A stretch of 64,000 nucleotides of DNA, from assembly GCF_902167145.1 (NCBI RefSeq), contig NC_050101.1, forward strand, positions 113,117,789 to 113,181,788, given 5' to 3'. Each line of letters starts with the position of its first letter. Positions within the stretch are counted from its first letter, which is position 1. This DNA comes from Zea mays (Eukaryota > Streptophyta > Magnoliopsida > Poales > Poaceae). The translations under genes and the position numbers were made by a program. Positions 53,098 through 64,000 of the stretch are shown here, piece after piece. Under the pieces are notes generated by a model. That model saw nothing but the letters and a program-made list of their open reading frames with translations. It did no database searches and had not been told where the DNA came from.

Positions 53098-54264
53098 TAC
53101 TGTGACATGCTCAGATTAATCTGATGGGACTCAATAGGTTTCTCTAGACTTGTTTAACCCACACCTTGTTTTACCACTGAACTTTTGGGTAGTTTTGCTA
53201 TTGCTCTACTTGATTTTGAAAATAATATTATATTATGATCATGTTTCAGTTATACTGTTATTTAATTATTATTCATGACAAGATCATTGTGTTAATTGGA
53301 ACATATAACTTAACTTGAGAAACACGTGCCACCACAAAGGTGGTATGGGACGCCCTAGGCTGACTAATTAGAAAAGCTAGTGTATGACTACCTTACCCGA
53401 AAGGGGCAAGAGCAGTAGGAGAGTTGCGCATAGGGAGGTTCTCGGGTCGATCATGCTGCGATGACTTTTCGGACGGGGGATTCCTATATTGCGCTTCCTA
53501 GAAACTGTAGCGGGTTTTCTAAAGCTAGTGAAACTTTGTAAATGTCTCGTAGTGGATCCCTAGCCATTCACCTCGGAAGTGTCTAAGGGTCTAGCTAACC
53601 CTGGCTAGATAGGATACATGACTTGTGGGTAAATGGTTCATCCTCTGCAGAATGTACAACTGGTATATCAGTCGTGCTCGCGGTCATGAACAACTCAGGA
53701 CTCTCGCATGATTAATTTATGGAACTAAACTTAATCTGCCATATGCATTGAATCACAGGTGTTATTATCAATTTTGATCTCTCATTTAATTGAGTTGGTA
53801 TCTACTTACACCTAGTAACTGCTAATAAAACTTTGACCAACTTTAAAAGCAATGCTCAACTTTAACCATCTCCTTTGATAAGCCTTACACTTCACATGAA
53901 CTCCCACCTTTGATGGGTTCATACACATTATTCCCCACAACTTGTTGAGCGATGAACGTATGTGAGCTCACCCTTGCTGTACTCACATCCCTCCAGGTCA
54001 AGAACAGGTACCACAGGATGAGGCACATGAAGAATGCTGTGATGAGTTCATGAGTGGTCTAGGCCGCCGTCTACCAGTCAACTCTATGTTGCTGGATCGT
54101 TGTCTTCGCATAATGTAATTATTTAACTATTTTGTACAGATCTCCGTTATATATTAAAGATGTGACATTCATTTCTATACCATGAGTTATCATATGTGTG
54201 AGACTTGATTCTGGCACATTTGGTGATTATCTCGCGTCCGGGTCCCTAAAACCCGGGTGTGACA
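53098..54264. other. Solo LTR Y 3' part
   Basis: Contains GGTATGGGACGCCCTAGGCTGACTAATTAGA, related to the 36048-39552 LTR (GGAATGGGACGCCCTTAGCTGATTAATTAGA), and ends GGTGTGACA. No gene seen. Confidence 0.6.
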
Positions 54265-55112
54265 CTATATGCCAAGTTTCACTACTTTTGACCATATTTG
54301 GTATTTATTTTTTTCCGGCTTGGAAACACATTTAAACCATAGAAAAGTAGTAATTATTATGAAAAATGGATATCCTTATATGAAATAAGTTTGTAATAGT
54401 TACACAAACACGTGGTACACTTTTGAAGCAACGAAAGAAAACAAAGGTAAGAAATATAGCTCAAACTGTGCAGTTCCAGATAAGTTTCACGAAACTTAAC
54501 GAGAGATGTGTCCATTTGTGAAACACCTATATTTATACTTTTGTATAGTCCTCTAATATTTTTATCTCAAGTAACTAGGACCAAATTATGACTATATACC
54601 AAGTTTCACTACTTCTGACCATATTTGGTTTTTATTTTTTCCGGCTTAGAAACACATTTAAACCATAGAAAGTAGTAATTATTCCGGAAAATGGATATCT
54701 TTATATGAAATAAGTTTGTAATAGTTACACAAACATGTGGTACACTTTTGAAGCAACGAAAGAAAACAAAAGTAAGAAATATAGCTCAAACTGTGTAGTT
54801 CTAGTTGAGTGTAACGAAACTTAACGAGAGATGTGTCCATTTGTGAAGCACCTATATTCATACTTTTGTATAGTCCTGTCATCTTTTTATCTCAAGTAAC
54901 TAAGACCAAATTATGACTCTATGCCAAGTTTTACTATTTTTAACTATATTTGGTATTTATTTATTTTTCCGGCTTGGAAAAACGCATTTAAACCATAGAA
55001 AGTAGTAATTGTTCCGAAAAATGGATATCTTTAAATGAAATAAGTTTGTAATAGTTAAGAAAACACGTGGTACACTTTTGAAGCAACGAAAGAAAACAAA
55101 AGTAAGAAATAT
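54265..55112 (+). repeat. ~326-bp tandem repeat array
   Basis: Units begin CCAAGTTT(C/T)ACTA at 54272, 54599 and 54924 (spacing 327 and 325). Each has CCGGCTTGGAAA, GTGGTACACTTTTGAAGCAA and TATAGCTCAAA. The third unit ends near 55112. A further partial unit lies left of solo LTR Y (41862-41950). Short ORFs in them are shadows. Confidence 0.85.
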
Positions 55113-55911
55113 AGCTCAAATATGTAGGCGTTATAACGCCGTTTTTGCGTAATCTAACCAAACTCTCCTTTTCTACTGGTAACTGCAATATTTGTGACGT
55201 TCTTCGTGGGTCGGTGGTGGCGGTGATTCCAATCCCAGCTCAGGCACCACTTTTTGTCGTTTTTTTTCTGGACCCACACAACCTTCTATTTTGCCCAACG
55301 ACCCACACCTTCTGTACCCGTACAACCTTTGTTTTTTGGACGCGTTGCTCCACCCCCACAGCCATTGTTTCAAGATATATTAGAGGCATGGACACAATTT
55401 AACCATAGTTCATAATAGGGAATGAAAAGTAAACCATAGCATATAGTCGTTGCAAATTTAATACAATTCAGCCATAGTTCATCCATTCTTCATCCATAGC
55501 ACTTACAACTGAACACAACAGTAATTTTAGTGCTGCAGCTGCTTCGGGCGGCAGCGGCTCCCTCCCGCCCGCGCTGCCACCACCATTGGCACCAGCCTTA
55601 GCGACGAGGATAACATAGGACGACAACGGTGGGTACCTAGCTGCACCAAGTGGCAGGTGGTCGGGGCCTTTGCAGCGCCGGACGTTGCTCTGCTCGGGGA
55701 AGAAGGTAGCCGAGTCGTTGATGGGGGTGGTGGTGGCTCGCCTGCTCGGGGAAGAAGGTTGCCGTTGTAGGAGAGCGACGCTGAGTGCACCGGGTATCTC
55801 GGAGCTGCAACGGGCGACAGATTGACGGCGGGCAGGTGGTCGGGGCTGAGCTGCGACCGGTGGCGTGTGGTCGGAGGAGCGAACGGGCTCGGAGAAGAGG
55901 AGCGTGGGTCG
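55113..55911. other. Flank of the Copia element, nothing firm
   Basis: Mixed sequence with a GC-rich block (55540-55900) giving Pro/Ser/Arg-rich ORFs on the minus strand. No gene recognised. Confidence 0.4.
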
Positions 55912-56128
55912 TGTTGGATCTTTTATGGGCTTGGCCCATTTATTGAATAAACTCTATGATGTGTAATTGTGGAGAATACCAATAGTACCATATTGGAAGT
56001 CCAATGATCGTTGGCTTGACTTATATGGTGGGAATTATTTCACTTAATTTGAGAAGTCAAGAAATGAACAAAGGCGTGCCACACGCGCGCCGCCGCCGCC
56101 GGTCGGGCCGGGCTCGGGCGTGGCGAGG

Positions 56129-56131
<3 letters not shown>

Positions 56132-56164
<33 letters not shown>
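56132..56164 (+). repeat. (GGCA)n microsatellite
   Basis: Eight uninterrupted GGCA units inside the candidate Copia C LTR. Confidence 0.9.
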
Positions 56165-57061
56165 CGAGCGGGCATGGTGTGGTTGTGTTAATTTTTAGCA
56201 CTCATTAACCGCGGGAGTTTAAACTCTGGGTTAAACCTTTCAGTTGCCCGTCTCTTCGTCAGCCGCATGCGAGACCCTTCTCCTTCATCTGCCCGTCTCT
56301 TGGCGTGCTGCATGCGAGACCTTTCTCCTTCAGCTTCCCGCGATGAGGTTAAATGGGGACAACGCCTGTCACTTGGTACACGAGAGCAGAACCACTTCAG
56401 AATCATAGTCCAACCGCAAGTGAGGGTATTTCCATCTCGTGACTCTGCGCGCACAGAGAAACGAGAGGGCAGGTGCCTCCGAAGCCCTTGTCGTTCGAGA
56501 CCTTGCACGGGGATCGACAATTAGGTTTTTGGGGAGCGTCTACGTGACTGTCCAAAACATCTTTGTCGGGGACCATAATTAGGGGTACCCTCAAGGCTCC
56601 TAATTCTCAGCTGGTAACCCCCATCAGCACAAAGCTGCAAAGGCCTGATGGGTGCGACTAAGTCAGGGATCGGTCCATTCGAGGGACTCGATCACGCCTC
56701 GCCCGAGCCCAGCCTCGGGCAAGGGCAGCCGACCCCGGAGGATCTACGTCTCGCCCGAGGCCCCCCTCCAGCGACGAACATACTTCCGGCTCACCCGAGG
56801 CCCAGTCTTCGCCAAGAAGCAACCCTGGCCAAATCGCCATGCCAACCGACCAAATTGTAGGGGCATTTAATGCAAAGGTGGCCTGACACCTTTATCCTGA
56901 CGCACGTCCTCCAGTCGACAGAGCCGAAGTGACCGCAGTCACTTCGCCGCTCCACTGACCGGCCTGACAGAAGGACAGCGCCGCCTGCGCCGCTCCGACT
57001 GCTGTTCCACTCGACAGAGTGAGGCTGACAGGCAGTCAGGCCCGGCCTCAGGCACCATAGG

Positions 57062-57405
57062 AAACTCCGCTTCGCCCGACCCAGGGCTCGGGCTCGGGCT
57101 CAGCCCCGGAAGACGGCGAACTCCGCTCCGCCCGACCCAGGGCTCGGACTCGGGCTTAGTCCCGGAAGACGGCGAACTCCGCTCCGCCCGACCCAGGGCT
57201 CGGACTCGGGCTCAGCCCCGGAAGACGGCGAACTCCGCTCCGCCCGACCCAGGGCTCAGACTCGGGCTCAGCCCCGGAAGACGGTGAACTCCGCTCCGCC
57301 CGACCTAGGGCTCGGACTCGGGCTCAGCCCCGGAAGACGACGAACTCCGTTTCGCCCGACCCCAGGGCTCGGGCTCAGCCCTGGCCTCAGCCGACGGTCT
57401 CCGCC
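57062..57405 (+). repeat. 57-bp tandem repeats in the Huck-like LTR
   Basis: About six units of GAACTCCGCTCCGCCCGACC, CAGGGCTCGGACTCGGGCTC and AGCCCCGGAAGACGGC start at about 57062, 57119, 57176, 57233, 57290 and 57347. Confidence 0.85.
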
Positions 57406-57873
57406 TCGCCCGACCCAGGGGCTCGGACTCGACCTCGGCCTCGGAAGACAGACTCGACCTCGACCTCGGAGGAGCCTCCACATCGCCCAACCTAGGGCAC
57501 GGACCGACCACCTCAATAGGAGGCGCCATCATTACCCTACCCCAAGCTGACTCAGGCTACGGGAAACAAGACCGACGTCCCATCTGGCTCGCTCCGCCAG
57601 ACAAGCAATGATGGCGCCCCGCACACTCTATGACGACGGCGGTCTCAGCCCCCTTACGGAAGCAAGAGGACGTCAGCAAGGACTCGACAGCTCCGACAGC
57701 TGTCCTTCCGCCAGGCTCCAGCGCTCCTCCGACGGCCACGACACCACACGAACCGGGTGCCAAAACCTCTCCGGCCCACGATGGCATGTACTTAGGGAGC
57801 TAGCTCTCCTCCGCTAGACACGTTAGCACTCTGCTACACCCCCCATTGTACACCTGAATCCTCTCCTTACGCA

Positions 57874-57881
57874 TATAAAAG
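57874..57881 (+). promoter_or_regulatory. TATA box of the Huck-like LTR
   Basis: GCATATAAAAGGAAGGACC, about 300 bp before the LTR end, in LTR sense orientation. Confidence 0.65.
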
Positions 57882-58601
57882 GAAGGACCAGGGCCCTCTT
57901 ACAGAGGGTTGGCCGCGCGGGGAAGAGGACGGGACAGGCGCTCGCGTGAGGCCGCTCGCTCCCCTCCCGCGTGGACGCTTGTAACCCCCTACTGCAAGCG
58001 CACCCGACCTGGGCGCGGGACAAACACGAAGGCCGCGGGATTTCCACCCCTCTCTCGCTCCGGCTGCCTTTTTCCCCCCTTCGCGCTCCGTCTCGCGCCG
58101 ACCCATCTGGGCTGGGGCTCGCGACGACATTTCACTCGTCGGCCCAGGGACCCCCCCGGTCTCGAAACGCCGACAATCTTCTTCCTGGCGACATGACAAG
58201 AGAAGCTGGACAAGGATATGGATCCTCAGAGCGCATGAGAGGGTATGATCAATTTATGTCCTTACTGTTTTATGTTCTGCAGATTATATATGTTTCATAT
58301 GTTCATCTCTGCGGTTTCATATGTAACCATGAATTTATCTCATCTGTTCTATCATATTATATAATGTTATATCTGTTTGTTTTAATTTTACATTCATGCT
58401 GTTTATGTTACTATCTGTTTATTTTCAATTGTTCAGTCAGTTTATATGCTTATTATATTTATATGATTTATATGATTTATATGATTCATATGCTTTATGT
58501 TCTCTTGATCCATATTGATATGGATCAACTTGATATCACGATTTCTATGATTAATTATCTTTTATATGTCATTACCATAATGTTAATTTATGGAATTAAA
58601 A

Positions 58602-61234
58602 TGATATGGAAAATGCCTATAATTCTAACAATCCAAAAACCTAATTTTAGACATTTTTCTGTCAGAGGTTTTGCTGCTGTGCTAAAGCCTGATCCTTTTG
58701 ATGGTAAAAACTTCTTGATTTGGAAAGCTAAAATGGAATTGTGGCTTACTGCAATGTCTTGTTTTCATACCGCTGAGGGCAAGCCTGTCAACTTACCTCC
58801 TGAGGATGAGGCTAAGTTTAATGCCGAAGACAACCTCTTTCGAGGAGCAGTAATTAGCGCACTTGATACAAAATTCCAGAAAAGCTATACCATCCTTCCT
58901 ATAGGGAAAGAGCTGTGGGATGCACTTGTTGGAAAGTTTGGAGTAACTAACGCTGGTAGCGACTTGTATCTCATGGAGCAGCTGTATGACTACAAGATGG
59001 TTGAGAACCGATCTGTAGTGGAACAGGCTCATGAGTTTCAGGCACTAGCTAAGGAACTCAAGCTTTTTCCTTGTCCTTTGCCTGACAAGTTTGTGGCTGG
59101 CGGTACAATCGCCAAGTTGCCACCTTCTTGGATGGACTTTGCTACCTCTCTCAAACATAAGAGACAAGAGTTCAATGTGGAAGAGCTCATTGGTACTCTT
59201 GATGTTGAGGAAAGGGCTAGAACAAAGGACCATGGAAAAGGTGTGGAGACCTCTACTGCTAATGTGGTGCAGAAGAGAAACTTCCGCAAGTTCAACAAGA
59301 AGAAAAATCAGAACAAACAAGAGAATACAAATAAACCTGTTCAAACAACACAGTTTAAAAATAAGAACAACAACAATAACAAGGGAAAGGGAGGATGCTT
59401 TGTCTATGGCAGTGATCAACATTGGGCTAGAGAGTGCCCTGATCGCAAGTTCACACAAGACAAGAAATCAGCTAATGTTGTAACCACTGAAACTGGAGAT
59501 GGAACATCTGGGTATGGTAATTCTTTACCATTTGTTCTTTCAGTTTGTAATTCACCTGAGTGGTGGATGGACAGTGGTGCAAACATTCATGTGTGTGCTG
59601 ATGCCTCTATGTTCACTTCCTACCAGGTCGGGAGGTCTGGCGCCTTGTTAATGGGTAATGGGTCGCATGCTCATGTTCTTGGTGTTGGTACGGTCATTCT
59701 GAAGTTTACTTCGGGAAAGACGGTGCCATGGAAGAGCGTGCAGCATGTGCCCTCTATCAAGAAGAATCTCGTTAGTGCTTCTATGCTATGCCGAGATGGA
59801 TACAAAGTTGTTCTTGAGTCAAATAAATGTGTTGTGTCGAAACATGGTACTTTTGTTGGTAAAGGATATGACTGCGGAGGCTTGTTCCGCTTATCTCTGC
59901 ATGATGTGTGTAATAAAATGGTGAATTCTGTTAATTTTTCTGATGAGTCAGATTTATGGCATTCACGTTTTTGTCATGCAAGCTTTGGCTGTCTTATGCG
60001 GTTAGCAAATCTAAATCTAATTCCTATATTTAACTTGGTCAAAAAGTCTAAGTGCCATGTGTGTGTTGAATCAAAACAACCTCGCAAGCCTCACAAGGCT
60101 GCTGAGGAGAGGAATTTGGCACCTCTAGAACTTGTTCATTCTAATCTGTGCGAGATGAATGGAATTTTGACAAAAGGTGGTAAAAGATACTTTCTCACTT
60201 TTGTAGATGACTCCACCAGATTTTGCTATGTGTATCTATTAAAAACAAAAGATGAAGCGTTCAATTATTTTAAGACCTATAAAGCTGAAGTTGAGAACCA
60301 ACTTGAGAGGAAAATAAAACGGTTAAGGTCTGATCGAGGTGGAGAATATTTCTCTAATGTGTTCGATGAGTTCTGCGTGGAACATGGTATTATTCATGAG
60401 AGGACACTGCCATTCTCACCACAATCCAATGGGATTGCTGAAAGGAAAAACTGCACTCTAACAAATTTGGTGAATGCCATGTTGAGTATAGCGGGATTAT
60501 CCAAGGCATGGTGGGGTGAGGCGATTTTGACAGCGTGTCATGTCCTGAACAGAGTTCCAACAAAGAACAAAGAGATCAAACCATTTGAGGAATGGGAAAA
60601 GAGAAGATTAAATCTCTCATATTTACGCACTTGGGGTTGCTTGGCTAAAGTGAATGTGCCAATCAACAAAAAGCGTAAACTTGGGCCTAAAACTGTTGAT
60701 TGTATATTCCTTGGGTACTCTTTTCACAGCACTGGGTATAGGTTCTTAACTATAAAATCTGATGTTCCTGATATGTATGTTGATACTATCATGGAATCAA
60801 GAGACGCAACATTCTTTGAGAATGAGTTTCCCATGAAGAATACACCTAGTGATACAAGTCATGAGACTATAATTTCCCATGAGCACGAACTGTCCATTCC
60901 TATAGATCATGCTGAGGATCTTCACGTGCACATCCCTGAGGAGGATGACACTATAGTCACTCGAAAGAGCAAGAGATAGAGGGTTGCAAAATCCTTTGGT
61001 AATGACTTTATAGTGTACCTTGTGGAAGACACACCAACTACCATTAGTGAGGCATATTCCTCTCCTGATGCTGACTTATGGAAGGAAGCAGTAAGGAGTG
61101 AGATGGAATCTATTATGTCTAATGGAACTTGGGAGGTCGTTGACCGTCCTTATGGTTGTCAACCTATAGGCTGCAAATGGATCTTCAAGAAAAAGCTTAG
61201 GCCTGATGGTACAATCGAAAGGTACAAGGCAAGG
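58602..61234 (+). pseudogene. Copia C gag-pol (gag-protease-integrase-partial RT)
   Basis: The frame is open from within the upstream region; the natural start is unclear (an in-frame ATG occurs near 58602). Gag core: GFAAVLKPDPFDGKNFLIWK. Zinc knuckle CFVYGSDQHWARECP, with Tyr replacing the second Cys. Protease WMDSGANIHVC (DSG intact). Integrase HHCC finger (LWHSRFCHASF ... CHVCVESK). In the catalytic core the first Asp appears as Asn (VHSNLCEMNG, about 60136-60150), while SDRGGEY and NGIAERKN keep the others. TAG at 60977-60979 interrupts the integrase-RT linker. The frame resumes into early RT (EAYSSPDADLWKEAVRSEME, GCKWIFKKKLRPDGTIERYK) until the insertion at 61235. Non-functional as it stands. 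Confidence 0.88.
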
Positions 61235-61424
61235 TGAAAGGGAAATAGGCTTACACCTTTTTCTATATGAATTTTGGTGGTTGAATTTCCCAACACAAAT
61301 TAATTGGACTAACTAGTTTGCTCTAGATTATGAGTTCTACAGGTGTTAAAGGTTCAACACAAAACCAATAAAAGTTCAAGAAATGGTTCAAATAAAAAGA
61401 GCAAAAGACAACCCAAAGGCAGCC

Positions 61425-61795
61425 CTGGTCTGGCGCACCGGACTGTCCGGTGCACCAGGGAACCCAACTCAGAACTTGCCACCTTCGGGAATTCTGGGAG
61501 CCACTCCGCTATAATTCACCAGACTGTCCGGTGTAGCACCGGACTGTCTGGTGTGCCAGTGGAGTAACGACTATCCAGCGCTAACGGTTGTCTGCAGAGG
61601 AATAGTGAAACGCTACAGTGCGCGACTGCGCGCGCAGAAGTCAGAGCAGGCGTAGAAGGCGCACCAGATAGTGAATAGTGACTGTCCGGTGCACCACCGG
61701 ACTGTCCGGTGGCCCACTTGTCAGAAGCTCCAACGGTCGAACCCTAATGGCCTGGTGACGTGGCTGGCGCACCGGACAATGTCCGGTGCGCCATA
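61425..61795. repeat. CACCGGACTGTCCGGTG palindrome array
   Basis: About seven copies or half-copies of CACCGGA(C)TGTCCGGTG lie upstream of the TATA box, as in maize Opie/Ji-type LTRs. Confidence 0.8.
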
Positions 61796-61836
61796 CGACA
61801 GAAGCCTTCACCAACAATCAACTTGGTGGTTGGGGC

Positions 61837-61844
61837 TATAAATA
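61837..61844 (+). promoter_or_regulatory. TATA box of the Opie/Ji-like LTR
   Basis: GGGGCTATAAATACCCCC, directly downstream of the palindrome array. Confidence 0.75.
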
Positions 61845-62411
61845 CCCCCAACCACCACACTTCAATGCATCCAAGTTTTCAGCCATCAAACCTCATACAA
61901 GAGCTCTAGACTTCATTCCAAGACACAAACAAAGAGATCAAATCCTCTCCCAAGTCCAAAGATCATTCCAATCAAATAGTGACTAGTGAGAGAGACAATT
62001 GTGTTCATTTGAGTTCTTGCGCTTGGATTGCTTTTCTTCTTCTTTCTTTCTTGTTTCCAACTCAATTGTAATCAAGGCGAGAGACACCAATTGTGTGGTG
62101 ATCCTTGTGGGGACTTAGTGTCCCGATTGATTGAGAAGAGAAGCTCACTCGGTCTAGGTGACCGTTTGAGAGAGGGAAAGGGTTGAAAGAGACCCGGTCT
62201 TTGTGACCACCTCAATGGGGAGTAGGTTTGCAAGAACCGAACCTCGGTAAAACAAATCACCGTGTCATCCGCCTTATTTACTTGTGATTTGTTTTCGCCC
62301 TCTCTTTCGGACTCGATTATATTTCTAACGCTAACCCCGGCTTGTAGTGTGTGCTTAAACTTTGTAAATTTCAGATTTGCCTATTCACCCCCCCTCTAGG
62401 CGACTTTCAAT

Positions 62412-62423
62412 TGGTATCAGAGC
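62412..62423 (+). other. Primer-binding site (initiator Met tRNA type)
   Basis: TGGTATCAGAGC two bases after the LTR end. Confidence 0.9.
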
Positions 62424-62457
62424 CCGGTACTTCATTAGAGCCCAACCGCTCGAAGTA

Positions 62458-64000
62458 ATGTCAGGAGCATCCGCCAAGAGGGAGATCGGGACCGGCGACA
62501 AGTCCGTAAGCTCGGGGAGAACACACTCAAGGGAGTCCGCTCACAAGCACAAGGAGGAATCCTCTTCCTCCATCAAGTCCCAATGGAAGGGTGACAAGAA
62601 GAAGAAGATGAAGAAGGTGGTCTACTACGAGACCGACTCTTCGTCACCCTCCACCTCTGGCTCAGAATCGGCATCCGCCACTTCTAAGCGCCATGAGCGC
62701 AAGAAGTATAGTAAGATGCCCCTTCGCTATCCTCGTATTTCAAAACGCACTCCATTACTTTCCATCCCATTAGGCAAACCACCTATGTTTGATGGTGAAG
62801 ATTATTCTATGTGGAGTGATAAAATGAGGCATCACCTAACCTCACTCCACAAAAGCATATGAGATATTGTTGAGTATGGAGCGCAGGTACCAAAGGAAGG
62901 GGACAAGGATTATGATTCGGAGGAGGTCAAACAAATCCAACACTTCAACTCCCAAGCCACTACTATACTCCTCGCCTCTCTAAGTCGAGAGGAGTATAAT
63001 AAGGTGCAAGGGTTGAAGAGTGCAAAGGAGATTTGGGACGTGCTCAAGACCACGCACGAAGGAGACAAGGTGATCAAGATCACCAAGAGGGAGACGATCG
63101 AGGGGGAGCTCGGTCGATTCATGCTTCACCAAGGGGAGGAGCCACAAGCGATGTACAACCGGCTCAAGACCTTGGTGAACCAAGTACGCAACCTCGGGAG
63201 CACCAAATGGGATGACCATGAGATGGTCAAGGTTATTCTTAGATCACTCATTTTTCTTAACCCTACACAAGTTCAATTAATTCGTGGTGATCCAAGGTAT
63301 AAACTAATGTCTCACGAGGAAGTGATAGGAAAATTTGTGAGCTTTGAATTGATGATCAAAGGCTCCAAGAAAATCATCGAGCAAGGCGCCACCTCAACAC
63401 CCGAGGTGCAACCTGTCGCATTCAAGGCGACGGAAGAAGAAAAGAAGGATTCTACACCAAGTAGGATTCCCATCGACGCCTCCAAGCTCGACAACGAGGA
63501 AATGGCACTCATCATCAAGAGCTTCCGCCAAATCCTCAAGCAAAGGAGGGGGAAGGATTACAAACCCCGCTCCAAGAAGGTTTGCTACAAATGTGGTAAG
63601 CCCGGTCATTTTATCGCTAAATGTCCTTTGTCTAGTGATAGTGACAGGGGCGACGATAAGAACGAAAAGAGAAGAGAAAAGAAGAGGTACTACAAGAAGA
63701 AGGGCGGCGATGCCCATGTTTGCCGGGAGTGGGACTCCGACGAGAGCTCCACCGACTCCTCCTCCGACGAGGACGCCGCAAACATCGCCGTCACCAAAGG
63801 CCTTCTCTTCCCCAACGTCGGCCACAAGTGCCTCATGGCAAAGGACGGCAAGAAGAAGAAGGTAAAATCAAGATCCTCCACTAAGTATGCAACCTCTAGT
63901 GATGAGAATAATTCTAGTGATGAGGAGGATAACTTGCTCACTCTTTTTGCCAATCTTAACATGCAACAAAAGGAGAAATTAAATGAATTGATTAGTGCTA
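62458..64000 (+). pseudogene. Gag of the Opie/Ji-like element, one nonsense codon, 3' partial
   Basis: ATG 62458 (MSGASAKREIG...). A Ser/Lys-rich leader is followed by the gag core (GKPPMFDGEDYSMWSDKMRH), a TGA at 62860-62862 in place of a Trp codon (KSI*DIVE), then an open frame to the window edge. That frame includes EEYNKVQGLKSAKEIWDVLK, RFMLHQGEEPQAMYNRLKTL and CCHC zinc knuckle CYKCGKPGHFIAKCP (about 63581-63625). A Lys-rich and Asp/Ser-rich tail (SDESSTDSSSDEDAA) follows. One G-to-A change is the only defect seen in the visible part. Other translations on either strand here are shadows. Confidence 0.88.

Larger units (their letters stand above)
41951..54264. mobile_element. Solo LTR Y with nested insertions
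   Basis: Starts TGTAAGACTCC, ends CCCGGGTGTGACA. CTATA precedes (41946-41950) and follows (54265-54269). Joining the flanks restores the tandem-repeat sequence ATGACTATATGCCAAGTTTC. Removing Helitron 2 (42618-44186), element B with one TSD and the MITE with one TSD leaves roughly 3.1-3.4 kb, similar to the solo LTR at 36048-39552. The two share the 3' phrase GGGACGCCCT and the GGTGTGACA end. No internal coding region of its own is left. Confidence 0.7.
56564..58175 (+). mobile_element. Solo LTR, Huck-like (1612 bp)
   Basis: Starts TGTCGGGGACCATAATTAGG, ends CTCGAAACGCCGACA. Flanked by perfect ATCTT duplications (56559-56563 and 58176-58180). No internal region remains. Sequence resembles the maize Huck LTR from memory. 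Contains a 57-bp tandem array and a TATA box. The plus/minus ORFs inside are by-products of high GC. Confidence 0.88.
55912..61234 (+). mobile_element. Copia element C, 5' part, interrupted twice
   Basis: A candidate 5' LTR begins TGTTGGATCTTTTATGGGC (55912) and may end at AATTCTAACA (58630). It would be about 1.1 kb after removing the Huck-like solo LTR at 56564-58175. No clear primer site follows, so the LTR end is uncertain. Gag, protease, integrase and the first part of RT follow. At 61234 the RT is cut by an Opie/Ji-like element; the rest lies beyond the right edge. Confidence 0.65.
61235..62409 (+). mobile_element. 5' LTR of the Opie/Ji-like element (1175 bp)
   Basis: Starts TGAAAGGGAAATAGGCTTAC, ends CTAGGCGACTTTCA. 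Palindrome array 61425-61795, TATA box 61837-61844, and U5-like end CCCCCTCTAGGCGAC. Confidence 0.88.
61235..64000 (+). mobile_element. SIRE-lineage Copia element (Opie/Ji-like), right end outside window
   Basis: LTR 61235-62409, primer site 62412-62423, gag from 62458 to the window edge. It is inserted in Copia C RT. The five bases before it (CAAGG, 61230-61234) should recur after its 3' LTR. Confidence 0.88.

Noticed and set aside
55145..55402. 85-aa ORF beside the tandem array
   Set aside because: No recognisable motif, no promoter, overlaps an opposite frame of similar length.
57284..57550. Repetitive Pro/Gly/Arg ORFs in the Huck-like LTR
   Set aside because: Direct translation of the 57-bp tandem array; nothing gene-like.

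Overview
The window reads as a transposon-dense intergenic block from a large grass genome, most probably maize (Zea mays) or a close relative. This rests on nested LTR retrotransposons, Helitrons with the 5' TCTATACTACCTATTAAGG and 3' hairpin-CTAGT ends known from maize, Huck-like and Opie/Ji-like LTR sequences, and plant-type captured exons. No rRNA gene or intact tRNA is visible, and only one intact gene-like ORF that is not obviously transposon-derived (39943-40458).

Layout. (1) 1-7500: right part of a Tat-lineage Ty3/gypsy element (element A, minus strand). It has one long protease-RT-RNase H-integrase ORF, no gag, and an intron-bearing antisense ORF on the plus strand. (2) 7501-8614: truncated Copia (SIRE-type) LTR. 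(3) 8704-19992: complete chromovirus (Tekay/Del-like) with 2.85-kb LTRs, target duplication ATTCT, broken gag-pol and an extra intact ORF between primer site and gag. (4) 20019-21101: a hairpin element and a 104-bp MITE. (5) 21336-39800: two adjacent copies of an unclassified repeat ('element X'). Copy 1 is interrupted by a 10,752-bp Helitron (21599-32350); copy 2 is interrupted by a solo LTR (36048-39552). Each copy is the empty site for the other's insertion. The Helitron carries fragments of about eleven unrelated host genes on both strands. (6) 39882-40458: TATA box and single-exon 171-aa ORF. (7) 41951-54264: a solo LTR flanked by CTATA, itself holding a small Helitron (42618-44186), a gag-only relative of element A (element B, 44452-51797) and a Mutator-type MITE. 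The target was a ~326-bp tandem repeat. (8) 55912-61234: a Copia element with a Huck-like solo LTR (TSD ATCTT) in its LTR and an Opie/Ji-like element (61235 to the right edge) in its reverse transcriptase.

How the parts relate. Elements A and B share LTR ends, primer-binding site, 3' tandem repeats and the antisense ORF. A keeps only pol and B keeps only (decayed) gag, so they look like complementary non-autonomous partners. In both, the antisense ORF runs towards gag/pol and the tandem repeats lie between the converging units. The Helitron has no Rep/helicase and must have been moved in trans. Internal copies of Helitron-type 3' ends suggest it grew by read-through of earlier termini. Family assignments come from motifs recognised by eye; no database search was possible.
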